Assembly: GCF_002291445.1 (NCBI RefSeq)
Contig: NZ_CP014137.1
Span: 5,022,001-5,086,000, forward strand
DNA from: Brenneria goodwinii
Lineage (GTDB): Bacteria; Pseudomonadota; Gammaproteobacteria; Enterobacterales; Enterobacteriaceae
Length of the DNA stretch: 64,000 bases
Direction: 5' to 3'
Made by a program: the position numbers and the translations under genes. The number at the start of each line of letters is the position of its first letter. Positions within the stretch are counted from its first letter, which is position 1. Positions 27,124 to 36,153 of this stretch are shown one piece after another. The notes beneath the pieces are model-generated. The model worked only from the letters and a program-made list of their open reading frames with translations. It ran no database searches and was not told the origin of the DNA.

Positions 27124-27153
27124 AAGGATGTGCCGGCGCACATCCTTTTTTTT
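27124..27153 (+). terminator. speA terminator
   Basis: A perfect 10-bp stem AAGGATGTGC / GCACATCCTT with a CGGC loop is followed by a run of T, ending 4 bp before the stop codon of the convergent regulator gene. Confidence 0.92.
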
Positions 27154-27156
27154 GCA

Positions 27157-27777
27157 TTACGCTAGAGAATCCATCGCATCGGTGTCTTTTGTCGGCTCTG
27201 TTGCGTGAGTTGACTCTTCTCCAATCAGGCTCTCCCTAAAGAGAATTCTCGCAATGAGTATTAATGAGCTTTTGTCCTGAACGCCATATTTATTCAATAA
27301 TCTTGATTTACTGTTCAATACGGACTTTTTATTCAGGCCAATGATTTCTGATATTAATTCAACGGGGTGGCCTGAAATCCAATATTGAAAAATGGCATAT
27401 TCTGACTTGGATAATCTGACGGGAGTGAATAAATTTTGATTATGAGTAAGTATGGAATCCAGAAAACGATAAAAAACTTCTATCGGTGATGACTTGGAAA
27501 TAAGAATAGTTTTGTCTTTGATGCACACGGGCGCATGATGGGGGGAACTATTGATGATAACGAACGCTAACGTCATATTGTAAAAAAGCGTTCTTACTGA
27601 TTCGTAATACTCCTCAAAACCTTCACTACCGCCATCAATGATAAAGAGACAGGTTGTCTTTCTCTGGGAAAGGGTAAACCTGGTAGAGGATCTCACATCG
27701 AGTGCAGGAATGCTGGAAAGGACTTCTTGCAAGCCTACGGTTGTGAAATGACATTTGCTGAAGATTCTGACATCCAT
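27157..27777 (-). CDS. Orphan LuxR-family transcriptional regulator
   Basis: The 206-residue product has a C-terminal LuxR-type helix-turn-helix (about residues 126-185: LSKSEYAIFQYWISGH, EIIGLNKKSVLNSKSR, LLNKYGVQDKSSL). Its N-terminal half looks like a degenerate receiver domain without the phospho-acceptor pattern, as in RcsA/BglJ-type regulators. Target and signal are unknown. I took the ATG at 27777 (MDVRIFSK); another ATG is 12 bp upstream. The gene and its 470-bp upstream region are visibly more AT-rich than the neighbours, with codons such as AAA, ATA and TTA common. This suggests horizontal acquisition or an H-NS-bound island. It stands alone between speA and loiP. Confidence 0.75.
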   Translation of the reverse strand: MDVRIFSKCHFTTVGLQEVLSSIPALDVRSSTRFTLSQRKTTCLFIIDGGSEGFEEYYESVRTLFYNMTLAFVIINSSPHHAPVCIKDKTILISKSSPIEVFYRFLDSILTHNQNLFTPVRLSKSEYAIFQYWISGHPVELISEIIGLNKKSVLNSKSRLLNKYGVQDKSSLILIARILFRESLIGEESTHATEPTKDTDAMDSLA

Positions 27778-28251
27778 GAGTTTTAACACATAAACGATTA
27801 TTTAAAAGAACATAAACCCAATAGGGGCTAACGCCGTCAATGCCGCTCAACCGTTATTGAAATGTTAAAGATAAAAACTTATAAGATAGTTATAACCGGG
27901 TTATCTTGAAAAGCATAAAAATGGAAAAATAATTTATCTTTATGATTATGTTGGGTAAAACTTCAAGGTTATGTAAGTACGATAGTATGCTTGATTTGTA
28001 AAGCTATTACTATCTTTAAAACGGATGAATCTAGCCTATTCGCCCGCCTCATTCAACTTTACTGAAAAGACAACGTTGGCTTTTAAACTGGCGGAGATCG
28101 GTGGATTATCGTTTAACGGCGTCGCGTTTTATATGATGTCGCGGCCTGACATGACGGCGGCAGGGCATCATTGGTATAGCGGCACCTGACCATATCAGAT
28201 GCCGGATAGATAAATCACCTGCCGTGTTTACGCTATGAAATGGCTAAATAA
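27778..28251. other. AT-rich non-coding region upstream of the LuxR-type regulator
   Basis: The part next to the regulator (27780-28020) is very AT-rich and probably holds its promoter. The part next to loiP (28020-28190) has ordinary composition and contains one 54-codon open frame. No hairpins with T-runs or known operators were seen. Confidence 0.5.
28025..28189 (+). CDS. Small open frame of unknown nature
   Basis: A 54-codon frame from ATG 28025 to TGA 28189 encodes MNLAYSPASFNFTEKTTLAF and onward to HHWYSGT. Its base composition resembles coding DNA rather than the AT-rich sequence to its left. There is no clear ribosome site and I recognise no family. It may be a small gene, a remnant of a lost gene, or chance. 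Confidence 0.22.
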   Translation: MNLAYSPASFNFTEKTTLAFKLAEIGGLSFNGVAFYMMSRPDMTAAGHHWYSGT

Positions 28252-29010
28252 TTACTTTTCAGCCGCAATCCGTTCACGAATATGTTTGGCCCGTTCTTCC
28301 GATGCGGGATGGGAATCAAACATGCTGCTTTCACGCCCGGCATCCAGCTTGGCCAGTTTCTCAAAGCTGGTGGCCAATCCTTCCCGTTTGAGCCCGCGTT
28401 TTTTCAACAGATCGAACGAATAATCATCAGCCTGTTGCTCTTGTACCTGAGAGAACTGCGCATTAACCAGTTTTTCTCCCAAATCGGCAAGTTGAGACTG
28501 TGATAACGATGCCGCAACGCCGCCGGCGGAAGAGGCTGCGGAACGAGCCGCCGTCGCGGCGTAAGCCACCTGCATGGCTTTCCGGGTGTGGCCTAGCGCA
28601 ACGTGGCCCATTTCATGGCCCAGAACGCCTTCGACCTCGTTATCCGTCATCATATCCATGAGGCCGCTGTACACACGGATGCATCCGTTTGCCATCGCCC
28701 AGGCGTTTACATCTTTTGTCAGGTAAACCTTATAGTTGGCCGGCGTGCCGTTAATATCGTGACCTAACGCATCCGCAATTTTATTCAGACGCTGTGTGTA
28801 CGCGCTATTAGCGGGGGCAATCTGGGCCTCTTTATCCATTTGCTCGCAGGATTGGTTGCTCAGCGTTTTTACCTGTTCGTCAGTCAGCGTGGCGGCCTGA
28901 AACGCCTGAGCGCCGGACTGTAGTAATGCGCTGGAGTCAAGATTCTGGCAACCGCCGAGTAAAGCGCTAATACTTAGCGCCAGCAAAGGCAAAGAAATAC
29001 GAGGTGTCAT
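28252..29010 (-). CDS. loiP: M48-family metalloprotease lipoprotein LoiP
   Basis: LoiP (YggG) is an outer-membrane-associated zinc protease of the M48 family; in E. coli it cleaves under low osmolarity and interacts with YfgC/BepA. The 252-residue product has a lipoprotein signal with lipobox LLGGC (Cys21). The zinc site is GHEMGHVALGH, with a downstream Glu expected in the QEQQADDYSFD segment. A short C-terminal helical tail follows. It is divergent from tktA. Confidence 0.93.
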   Translation of the reverse strand: MTPRISLPLLALSISALLGGCQNLDSSALLQSGAQAFQAATLTDEQVKTLSNQSCEQMDKEAQIAPANSAYTQRLNKIADALGHDINGTPANYKVYLTKDVNAWAMANGCIRVYSGLMDMMTDNEVEGVLGHEMGHVALGHTRKAMQVAYAATAARSAASSAGGVAASLSQSQLADLGEKLVNAQFSQVQEQQADDYSFDLLKKRGLKREGLATSFEKLAKLDAGRESSMFDSHPASEERAKHIRERIAAEK

Positions 29011-29351
29011 AACATCATCTCCCTACGATAGTGGTATATAAAAAATAAAAGCGCAGCAAACATAACTGAAAATATTGTCGGGTAACAGGTCATAATTCTG
29101 ATTTATATCCGATAGTTATTTCCCGATGAGGCATCAGCCTGCGGCATTACGGCTGATAGTCTGCGATCCGGAAAAAGCGAGACGGATAAGTCAGCGGCCA
29201 AATCCCCCGTTTTTGCTCACGGTTCCGTGTGCATTCGCCTTGATTTTCATGTACATTTATAGTCATATTTCCTGCGCCTTTCTTGGCTAACATGTTGATT
29301 AATAATCGTATGTCTAATAAGACATCTGTTCAATCCGATCTGGAGTAAAGC
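29011..29351. other. loiP-tktA divergent promoter region
   Basis: These 341 bp separate the divergent starts. The region next to tktA is AT-rich and ends with CTGGAG, the tktA ribosome site. I see no recognisable operator or extra gene. Confidence 0.6.
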
Positions 29352-31346
29352 ATGTCCTCTCGTAAAGAACTCGCCAATGCTATCCGTGCGCTGAGTATGG
29401 ATGGTGTGCAAAAAGCTAAATCCGGTCACCCGGGCGCCCCGATGGGGATGGCGGATATCGCCGAAGTTCTGTGGCGTGATTACCTCAACCATAATCCTGC
29501 CGACCCGCATTGGGCCAATCGCGACCGCTTTGTGCTGTCCAACGGCCACGCTTCAATGCTGATATATAGCCTGCTTCACCTCACTGGTTATGATCTGCCG
29601 ATTGAAGAGTTGAAAAACTTTCGTCAATTGCATTCCAAAACCCCCGGTCACCCTGAATATGGTTACACCCCAGGCGTAGAAACCACGACCGGTCCGTTGG
29701 GGCAGGGCATTGCCAACGCGGTAGGCATGGCGATTGCCGAACGAACGCTGGCCGCGCAGTTTAACCGTCCGGGTCATGAAATTATTGATCATCACACCTA
29801 TGTCTTCATGGGCGACGGCTGCATGATGGAAGGGATCTCTCACGAGGTTTGTTCGCTGGCCGGCACCATGAAGCTTGGCAAACTGACTGCATTTTACGAT
29901 GACAACGGCATCTCCATTGACGGTCACGTAGAAGGCTGGTTTACCGATGATACCGCCGCCCGTTTTGAGGCTTACGGTTGGCACGTCGTCCGTGGCATAG
30001 ACGGTCACGATGCCGATGCGATTAAACGCGCCATTAACGAAGCCCGACTGGTTACCGATAAACCATCGCTGCTGATGTGTAAAACGGTAATTGGTTTCGG
30101 TTCGCCGAACAAAGCCGGTACGCACGACGTCCACGGCGCGCCGCTGGGCGATAGCGAAGTCGCGGCGGCCCGCGAACAGCTGGGCTGGAAGTACCCGCCG
30201 TTTGAGATCCCCGCAGAAATTTACGCCGAGTGGGACGCGAAAGCGGCCGGCAAGCGTAAAGAAGCAACCTGGGATGAAGCCTTTGCTGCCTACGCCAGCG
30301 CTTATCCTGAGCTGGCTGCCGAGTTTAAACGCCGTACCAATGGTGATTTACCGGATAACTGGCAGGCTGATGCGCAGAAATTCATCGAGCAGTTGCAAGC
30401 TAACCCGGCGAAAATCGCCAGCCGCAAAGCCTCGCAGAATGCGCTGGAAGCCTACGGTAAACTGCTGCCGGAATTCCTGGGCGGTTCCGCCGACCTGGCG
30501 CCAAGCAACCTGACGATATGGTCCGGTTCGAAGTCGCTGGATAAGGACGCCGGCGGCAATTACATCCACTACGGCGTGCGTGAGTTCGGCATGACGGCGA
30601 TTGCCAGCGGTATTTCGCTGCACGGCGGCTTTATCCCTTATACCGCCACCTTCCTGATGTTTGTGGAATATGCCCGTAATGCGGTTCGCATGGCGGCGCT
30701 GATGAAAATTCGCAGCATTTACGTCTATACCCATGACTCTATTGGCCTGGGCGAGGATGGCCCGACCCACCAGCCGGTTGAGCAGTTAGCCAGCCTGCGC
30801 GTTACGCCGAATATGAGTACCTGGCGTCCGGCCGATCAGGTTGAAACGGCGGTGGCATGGAAATATGCCATTGAACGTAAGGATGGCCCGACCGCATTGA
30901 TCCTGTCGCGTCAGAATCTGGCTCAACAGGAACGCAGCGCGCAGCAATTGACTGATGTGGCGAAAGGCGCCTATGTGCTGAAAGACAGCGACGGTCAACC
31001 GGATGTCATCCTGATCGCCACCGGTTCCGAAGTCGAACTGGCTGTCGGCGCTTATGCCAAGCTGACCGCCGAAGGGCATAAGGTTCGCGTGGTGTCCATG
31101 CCGTCAACCGACGCATTTGACAAACAGGATGAAGCCTATCGTGAAGCCGTATTGCCGAAAGCGGTATCGGCGCGTGTGGCGATCGAGGCGGGCATTGCCG
31201 ACTACTGGTACAAGTACGTCGGTCTGAACGGCGCAATTGTCGGGATGGAAAGCTTTGGTGAATCCGCGCCGGCTGAGCAACTGTTTGAAGAGTTCGGCTT
31301 CACGGTTGATAACGTGGTGGCAAAAGCCAAAGCGTTATTGAAGTAA
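29352..31346 (+). CDS. tktA: Transketolase
   Basis: TktA is the thiamine-diphosphate enzyme that moves two-carbon ketol units in the non-oxidative pentose phosphate pathway. The 664-residue product has the substrate-binding KSGHPGAPMGMA and the transketolase signature around FVLSNGHASML. The ThDP motif is GDGCMMEG to N (about residues 155-185), and the pyrimidine domain carries REFGMTAIASG. The Leu-Lys-rich C-terminus is complete. The neighbour loiP is the same as in E. coli. Confidence 0.97.
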   Translation: MSSRKELANAIRALSMDGVQKAKSGHPGAPMGMADIAEVLWRDYLNHNPADPHWANRDRFVLSNGHASMLIYSLLHLTGYDLPIEELKNFRQLHSKTPGHPEYGYTPGVETTTGPLGQGIANAVGMAIAERTLAAQFNRPGHEIIDHHTYVFMGDGCMMEGISHEVCSLAGTMKLGKLTAFYDDNGISIDGHVEGWFTDDTAARFEAYGWHVVRGIDGHDADAIKRAINEARLVTDKPSLLMCKTVIGFGSPNKAGTHDVHGAPLGDSEVAAAREQLGWKYPPFEIPAEIYAEWDAKAAGKRKEATWDEAFAAYASAYPELAAEFKRRTNGDLPDNWQADAQKFIEQLQANPAKIASRKASQNALEAYGKLLPEFLGGSADLAPSNLTIWSGSKSLDKDAGGNYIHYGVREFGMTAIASGISLHGGFIPYTATFLMFVEYARNAVRMAALMKIRSIYVYTHDSIGLGEDGPTHQPVEQLASLRVTPNMSTWRPADQVETAVAWKYAIERKDGPTALILSRQNLAQQERSAQQLTDVAKGAYVLKDSDGQPDVILIATGSEVELAVGAYAKLTAEGHKVRVVSMPSTDAFDKQDEAYREAVLPKAVSARVAIEAGIADYWYKYVGLNGAIVGMESFGESAPAEQLFEEFGFTVDNVVAKAKALLK

Positions 31347-31714
31347 GATGCGTCATCGCATGATCGGTACGGGCGGCAGTTGATGTATGCCGACTGTGCC
31401 GTTGTATTATGGTCTGGCGCAGTCGTCAGACCATACGAGCGTTTCCTCTTCCAAAGGGAAACGCGTTGCCGATTACGCGGGTATTTAAAGATCACGCGCT
31501 ATTTGTGACGCGCATTGCGAAATGCCGCCCTCCAGACGGAATTCCTCCCCAAAAGCCAACCGGGCTTAACTGACAACATAATTGCATTGCAAATTTTGCT
31601 GTCTAAAAAACGCCCAGTCTCACAAAACCGAAAGATAAAAAACCAACCTCATTGCTAAAAAATAATTGTCAACTATATGTTAATTTTGTTCTAAAAATGT
31701 AATCAGAGGTTGGT
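31347..31714. other. tktA downstream region with two tandem hairpins
   Basis: Two inverted repeats follow tktA. The first is ATGGTCTG / CAGACCAT (31409-31434, 10-base loop). The second is GCGTTTCC / GGAAACGC (31439-31464). Neither has a long T-run, but together they may end the tktA transcript. The remaining 250 bp become AT-rich toward the transporter operon and presumably hold its promoter; no Fur box was recognised. Confidence 0.5.
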
Positions 31715-32803
31715 ATGTTGATAAAAATCGGCACGGTGATAATTGCGATCGCCATATTGGGTTCGGTCCCCGCCTATGCTGAATTTCCGGCAGGATATCC
31801 GTCTGAATATCAGGCTATCGTTGATGGCGCCAGGAAAGAGGGCAAGGTTGTCGTGTACTCAACTACCGACACCAAAGCGGCCGGCCCATTGATTCAGGGA
31901 TTTGAAACTCTGTATCCGGGCGTTAAGGTCGAATACAACGACATGAACAGCACGGAATTGTATAACCGTTTTATCAGTGAACAGGCGTCAGGCGGCACCA
32001 GCGGCGATGTGCTGTGGAGTTCGTCGATGGATACAGCACTGAAACTGGCGACCGATTATGCGCTGGAATACGCGTCTCCAGAGCAGGGCCAGTTGCCTAA
32101 ATGGGCTGTTTGGAAAGAGAAAGCCTATGGCACCACCTACGAACCGGTGGTGTTTATCTATAACAAACGCCTGATCCCGCAGGAAGACGTACCCGGTTCG
32201 CACGCCGATCTGGCAAAACTCATCGCCAGCCAGACCGACAAATTCAACAGAAAGGTCACCACCTATGATATTGAAAAGTCAGGACTGGGGTTTATGTTGT
32301 CGGTGCAGGACGCCAAGGAGGATCCGAATTATTTCACTACGCTGGCTGATGTCGCCAAGGGCGGTTTGGCGGTACAGTCTTCCACCGGCACGATGATGGA
32401 AAGGGTGTCATCAGGCGAAAATCTGATTGGTTTCAACATACTGGGCTCCTATGCCGAAGCGCGAGCCAAAACGGATCCTTCGTTGGGTATCGTGTATCCG
32501 AAGGATTACACCCTGGTGCTGTCGCGCGTGTCCTTTATCAGCAGAGAGGCTTCTCATCCTAACGCGGCGAAACTGTGGTTTAACTATGTGCTGTCCGAAA
32601 AGGGGCAGAATATTCTTGCCAATCAGGCTGATATTCCTTCCATCCGTAACGATATCGAAGGCAAGAATGATATTGAAGGCATGACGCAAATGTTGGGCGA
32701 TGCCTTAAAGCCAATCCCGGTCGATGAAAGCCTGCTTGAGTACCTGCAACCGGTGAAACGCCTGGATTACATCAAACAGTGGCGTACAGCGGCGGCAAAA
32801 TAA
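31715..32803 (+). CDS. ABC transporter periplasmic substrate-binding protein, AfuA-like
   Basis: This is a 362-residue extracellular solute-binding protein of the type II fold. A signal peptide (MLIKIG... cleaved near PAYA/EFP) leads into GARKEGKVVVYSTTD, a typical start of iron(III)/sugar-phosphate/phosphonate binding proteins. The hinge region has YEPVVFIYNK. A TTGxRN-like permease contact is not obvious. It is the first gene of a three-gene operon with a two-domain permease and an ATPase. The family includes ferric-iron binders and AfuA, which binds hexose phosphates. The substrate here cannot be told from sequence, and the flanking tktA, epd and pgk are only weak context for sugar phosphates. 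Confidence 0.8.
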   Translation: MLIKIGTVIIAIAILGSVPAYAEFPAGYPSEYQAIVDGARKEGKVVVYSTTDTKAAGPLIQGFETLYPGVKVEYNDMNSTELYNRFISEQASGGTSGDVLWSSSMDTALKLATDYALEYASPEQGQLPKWAVWKEKAYGTTYEPVVFIYNKRLIPQEDVPGSHADLAKLIASQTDKFNRKVTTYDIEKSGLGFMLSVQDAKEDPNYFTTLADVAKGGLAVQSSTGTMMERVSSGENLIGFNILGSYAEARAKTDPSLGIVYPKDYTLVLSRVSFISREASHPNAAKLWFNYVLSEKGQNILANQADIPSIRNDIEGKNDIEGMTQMLGDALKPIPVDESLLEYLQPVKRLDYIKQWRTAAAK

Positions 32804-32884
32804 GCATCGGGCCGGGCGGCGCCTGCATGGCTATGCCGGCGCACATCCCTGGGTAATCGCGATTCATCACCATTAGGGCTTTCT

Positions 32885-34654
32885 ATGAAAGCATGGCGCA
32901 GAAAGTGGCAGAGCCTGCCGCGTGGCGTAGTGGTATTGATAACCGCACTGGTTATCTACATACCGCTGTCGTTTATCATCATTCAAAGTTTTCTTTCCGC
33001 CCCGTTTTTCGCCCCCTCCAAGGTGTTCAGCCTGGAGGCGTTTCAGTTTATTTTTACCGATCCGGATTTTTATAAGGCGTTGAAAAGCGGTTTTATTTTG
33101 GCCTTCGGATTGATCGTCATCGCCATACCGCTGGGGGGAATTCTGGCTTTTCTGATGGTCAGGACCGATTTACCCGGCCGCAGATTGATTGAGCCGCTGA
33201 TTCTGGTGCCTATTTTTGTTTCACCGATGGTGCTGGGTTTCGGTTACGTGGTGGCGGCCGGGCCGGTGGGGTTCTTTTCCTTATGGGCGGAGGCGCTGTT
33301 GGGTTTTGTGCCGTGGAATATCTACTCGATGGCGAGCATTGTGGCGATCGCCGGGCTGACCCATGTTCCCCATGCTTATCTTTATATTTCATCAGCGTTG
33401 CGCAGCGTGGGTTCCGATGTGGAAGAAGCGGCGCGCACGGCGGGCGCCTCGCCGCTGCAGGTGATGACCGCCGTCAGCCTGCCGATGGTTCGTCCGTCGA
33501 TTTTGTACGCCTGCGTGTTGCTGTTTTTTCTCGGGCTGGAAGTGTTCGGCCTGATGCTGGTGCTGGGCGATCCCGAAGGCAATTTGGTGCTGGCGACCTA
33601 CCTTTATCAACTCACCAATAAGCTGGGCACCCCGTCCTATCATTTGATGGCGGCGGTGGCGGTAGTACTTATCTGCATCACCATCCCGCTGGTTATGCTG
33701 CAGCGCCGTCTGATGCGCACTGCCAACCGCTTTGTCACCGTAAAGGGCAAAGCTGCGCAGGCCCATGCGTTGCCGTTGGGAAAATGGCGTTGGGTTGCCG
33801 GTTCCGTTGTGGTGCTCTGGTTGACGGTGACGATAGGCGTGCCGCTGCTGGGGGTGATGTTGCGCGCTTTTATTTCCAATTGGGGCGTTGGCGTCTCCCT
33901 CTGGGATGAACTATCGCTCAACACCTTCCGTACGATTTGGCAGCAGCCCAATCTGCTGCGGGCCATCGTCAACTCAATGGCGATAGGGGTGATCGGCGGA
34001 GCGTTGGCCGTGGTCTGCTATCTGTTTATCGGTATAGCCATGCACCGCAAGCCCGATGGCGTGACCCGTTTTCTTGACTACAGCGTTCTGGTTCCGCGCG
34101 CCGTGCCGGGGCTGTTGGCGGGGCTGGCGTTCCTGTGGGTGTTTCTGTTTTTACCTATGTGGCTGGATAAATCGCTGAAAGAGGGCTGGCTGTCGGCGCT
34201 GCCGATGGCGGAGTGGCTACGGGCGAACGGGATCGTCTGGCTGCGCTCATTGCGCAGTACCATTTTCAGCGTCTGGTTGGCGTATACCGTGGTATGGATG
34301 GCATACGGCCTGCGGTTGATTTCTTCAACGCTGCTGCAGGTCGGTCCTGAGTTGGAAGAAGCGGCGCGCAGCACCGGCGCAAGCCGCGGTCAAATAACCC
34401 GTCACATCACCATTCCGCTGTCGCGTTACGGCCTGATAGGTTCGTGGCTGCTGATGTTCCTGATTTTCGAGCGTGAATATTCCACTGGGGTTTATTTGCT
34501 TTCTCCGGGGACCGAAACCATCGGTTCAATGCTGGTTTCCCTGTGGGCGGCCGGCGCGATTGATATTGTCGCCGCGCTCTCCTTTATCAACATTATGTTG
34601 GTCGTGCTGGGGTTGGGTATTTCCCTACGTTTTGGAGTGAGTTTACATGATTGA
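32885..34654 (+). CDS. ABC transporter permease, fused double domain
   Basis: A 589-residue inner-membrane permease that carries two BinrotDep-type permease modules in one chain, as in FbpB/AfuB. Each half ends in an EAA loop that contacts the ATPase: EEAARTAGASPLQVMTAVSLP (about residues 180-200) and EEAARSTGASRGQITRHITIP (about 495-515). About twelve hydrophobic segments are visible. The end overlaps the ATPase gene by 8 bp. Confidence 0.86.
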   Translation: MKAWRRKWQSLPRGVVVLITALVIYIPLSFIIIQSFLSAPFFAPSKVFSLEAFQFIFTDPDFYKALKSGFILAFGLIVIAIPLGGILAFLMVRTDLPGRRLIEPLILVPIFVSPMVLGFGYVVAAGPVGFFSLWAEALLGFVPWNIYSMASIVAIAGLTHVPHAYLYISSALRSVGSDVEEAARTAGASPLQVMTAVSLPMVRPSILYACVLLFFLGLEVFGLMLVLGDPEGNLVLATYLYQLTNKLGTPSYHLMAAVAVVLICITIPLVMLQRRLMRTANRFVTVKGKAAQAHALPLGKWRWVAGSVVVLWLTVTIGVPLLGVMLRAFISNWGVGVSLWDELSLNTFRTIWQQPNLLRAIVNSMAIGVIGGALAVVCYLFIGIAMHRKPDGVTRFLDYSVLVPRAVPGLLAGLAFLWVFLFLPMWLDKSLKEGWLSALPMAEWLRANGIVWLRSLRSTIFSVWLAYTVVWMAYGLRLISSTLLQVGPELEEAARSTGASRGQITRHITIPLSRYGLIGSWLLMFLIFEREYSTGVYLLSPGTETIGSMLVSLWAAGAIDIVAALSFINIMLVVLGLGISLRFGVSLHD

Positions 34655-35723
34655 GCTTTCAGTAGAGAACCTGCATTTGACCTATGGCGATAACCCGGTA
34701 CTCAAAGGGGTGTCCATGCAGTTGATGCGGGGAGAGGTGGTTTCGCTGCTGGGGCCGTCGGGCAGCGGTAAAACCACCTTGTTGCGCGCCGTGGCCGGTT
34801 TGGAAAAACCCACGCAGGGCCGCATTATTATCGGCCGCAATACGGTTTACGATGGCGGCGAGCGCAGTGAAATTCCCGCCGAAGAGCGCAACCTGGGATT
34901 GGTGTTCCAGTCTTATGCCCTGTGGCCGCATAAAACCGTGTTTGAAAACGTTGCCTATCCACTGAAGTTGCGCAAGATAGCGGCGGCAGAAATTACCCAA
35001 CGTGTGCAGGGGGTGCTTGAGCAGCTTGGGTTAGGTCATTTGAGCAAACGCCACCCGCACCAACTTTCCGGCGGCCAGCAGCAGCGCGTGGCGATCGGCC
35101 GAGCGCTGGTATACAACCCGCCGGTGATCCTGCTGGATGAACCGTTGTCGAATCTTGATGCGAAGCTACGTGAAGAGGCGCGGGTATTTCTGCGTGAACT
35201 GATCATCAAACTTGGTCTGTCGGCGTTGCTAGTCACTCACGATCAGAATGAGGCGATGGCGATCTCCGATCGTATCCTGCTGCTTAATAATGGGAAAATT
35301 GAACAGCAGGGCACGCCTCAGGACATGTATGGTTCACCGACGACCCTATTTACCGCTGAATTTATGGGTAGCAACAACCGCCTGTATGGCAAGATTAGCG
35401 AAATTCGCGACGGCAAGGCGATGATAGAAGGCAAGGATTGGGCGCTCTGGGGGCTGGCGGGAGAAGGCGTACAAACCGGCCAGCAGGCGACGGCGGTGAT
35501 TCGTGTTGAGCGTGTCTGCCTGGACGACGCGCCCGGAGAGAATCAGCTTGAATTGCCGTTGCTGACCAGTATGTATCTTGGCGATCGTTGGGAGTATTTA
35601 TTCCGCACGGTAGCCGAAGATTTCGTGGTGCGGGCTTACGGCACCGAGGTGCGGGAATCCGCGTTGTACCGCCTCTCCCTGCCGGCGGAACACCTGTGGA
35701 TTTTCCCCTCGGCCCAGCCATAA
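34647..35723 (+). CDS. ABC transporter ATP-binding protein, AfuC/FbpC-like
   Basis: The 358-residue ATPase has Walker A GPSGSGKTTLLRA, Q-loop LVFQSYALWPH, signature LSGGQQQRVAIGRAL, Walker B VILLDEPLSNLD and the switch His in LLVTHDQNEA. A C-terminal TOBE-like domain (about residues 265-350) follows, as in ferric-iron and other type I importers. It is translationally coupled to the permease. It is the last gene of the operon; a large hairpin lies about 200 bp downstream. Confidence 0.88.
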   Translation: MIELSVENLHLTYGDNPVLKGVSMQLMRGEVVSLLGPSGSGKTTLLRAVAGLEKPTQGRIIIGRNTVYDGGERSEIPAEERNLGLVFQSYALWPHKTVFENVAYPLKLRKIAAAEITQRVQGVLEQLGLGHLSKRHPHQLSGGQQQRVAIGRALVYNPPVILLDEPLSNLDAKLREEARVFLRELIIKLGLSALLVTHDQNEAMAISDRILLLNNGKIEQQGTPQDMYGSPTTLFTAEFMGSNNRLYGKISEIRDGKAMIEGKDWALWGLAGEGVQTGQQATAVIRVERVCLDDAPGENQLELPLLTSMYLGDRWEYLFRTVAEDFVVRAYGTEVRESALYRLSLPAEHLWIFPSAQP

Positions 35724-35919
35724 AAAAGGGCGGTATTGTTTGAGATGTTCGCTTTCACAGCGGATAACGTGGAAAGCATTGTCAACGTCAGTTCCGAACC
35801 GGTAAGGTTTTCCGTTAGCGCGTTGCTAGATTTTTGGGGAAATACAGGGAGGAGCAGGAATGCCTCGCCCCTCTGTGGTCTCGCCCCGCGTATCTCGATA
35901 TCACTACAATAATGGGGTT

Positions 35920-35953
35920 GTCATAAAAAACGTTTCCGGCGTTTTTTTATGAC
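35920..35953. terminator. Hairpin between the ABC operon and epd
   Basis: GTCATAAAAAACG pairs with CGTTTTTTTATGAC around a 7-base loop, with one extra T. The A- and T-rich arms allow termination on either strand. It shares the TTTTTTATGACG end with the two hairpins after hflC. Confidence 0.65.
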
Positions 35954-36020
35954 GTGCGTCACTCTTCTGGATAGTGTCGAGTGAGAATATTTCTTTTGCA
36001 GCTTAATTCGTTTATTATAG

Positions 36021-36034
36021 CTGAAACGTTTCAG
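36021..36034 (+). promoter_or_regulatory. Cra (FruR) operator upstream of epd
   Basis: CTGAAACGTTTCAG is a perfect 14-bp palindrome that fits the Cra consensus TGAA(A/T)CG(A/T)TTCA. It lies about 120 bp before the epd start, next to a TATTAT box. Cra represses the epd-pgk-fbaA cluster in E. coli, so glycolytic repression here is expected. Confidence 0.8.
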
Positions 36035-36153
36035 TTGGTTGGGTGTTCGACAATCAAGCCAACAATTGCAGTTTCTGAAGTGCGAGGATTCCCCTGAGGT
36101 GGTTGCTGGATTACTCTGTCTGCCATCGTGTAAAGGATTCTGGCAGGAGAGAT

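Larger units (their letters stand above)
35724..36153. other. Region upstream of epd with terminator and Cra site
   Basis: The 430 bp hold a long A/T-flanked hairpin at 35920-35953, which probably insulates the transporter operon. The epd promoter region follows, with a TATTAT near 36013 and a perfect Cra-type palindrome at 36021-36034. A CAGGAGAG ribosome site lies just before the epd ATG. No gene was seen. Confidence 0.7.

Noticed and set aside
29553..30134. 193-codon minus-strand frame opposite tktA
   Set aside because: It is a shadow of transketolase coding sequence.
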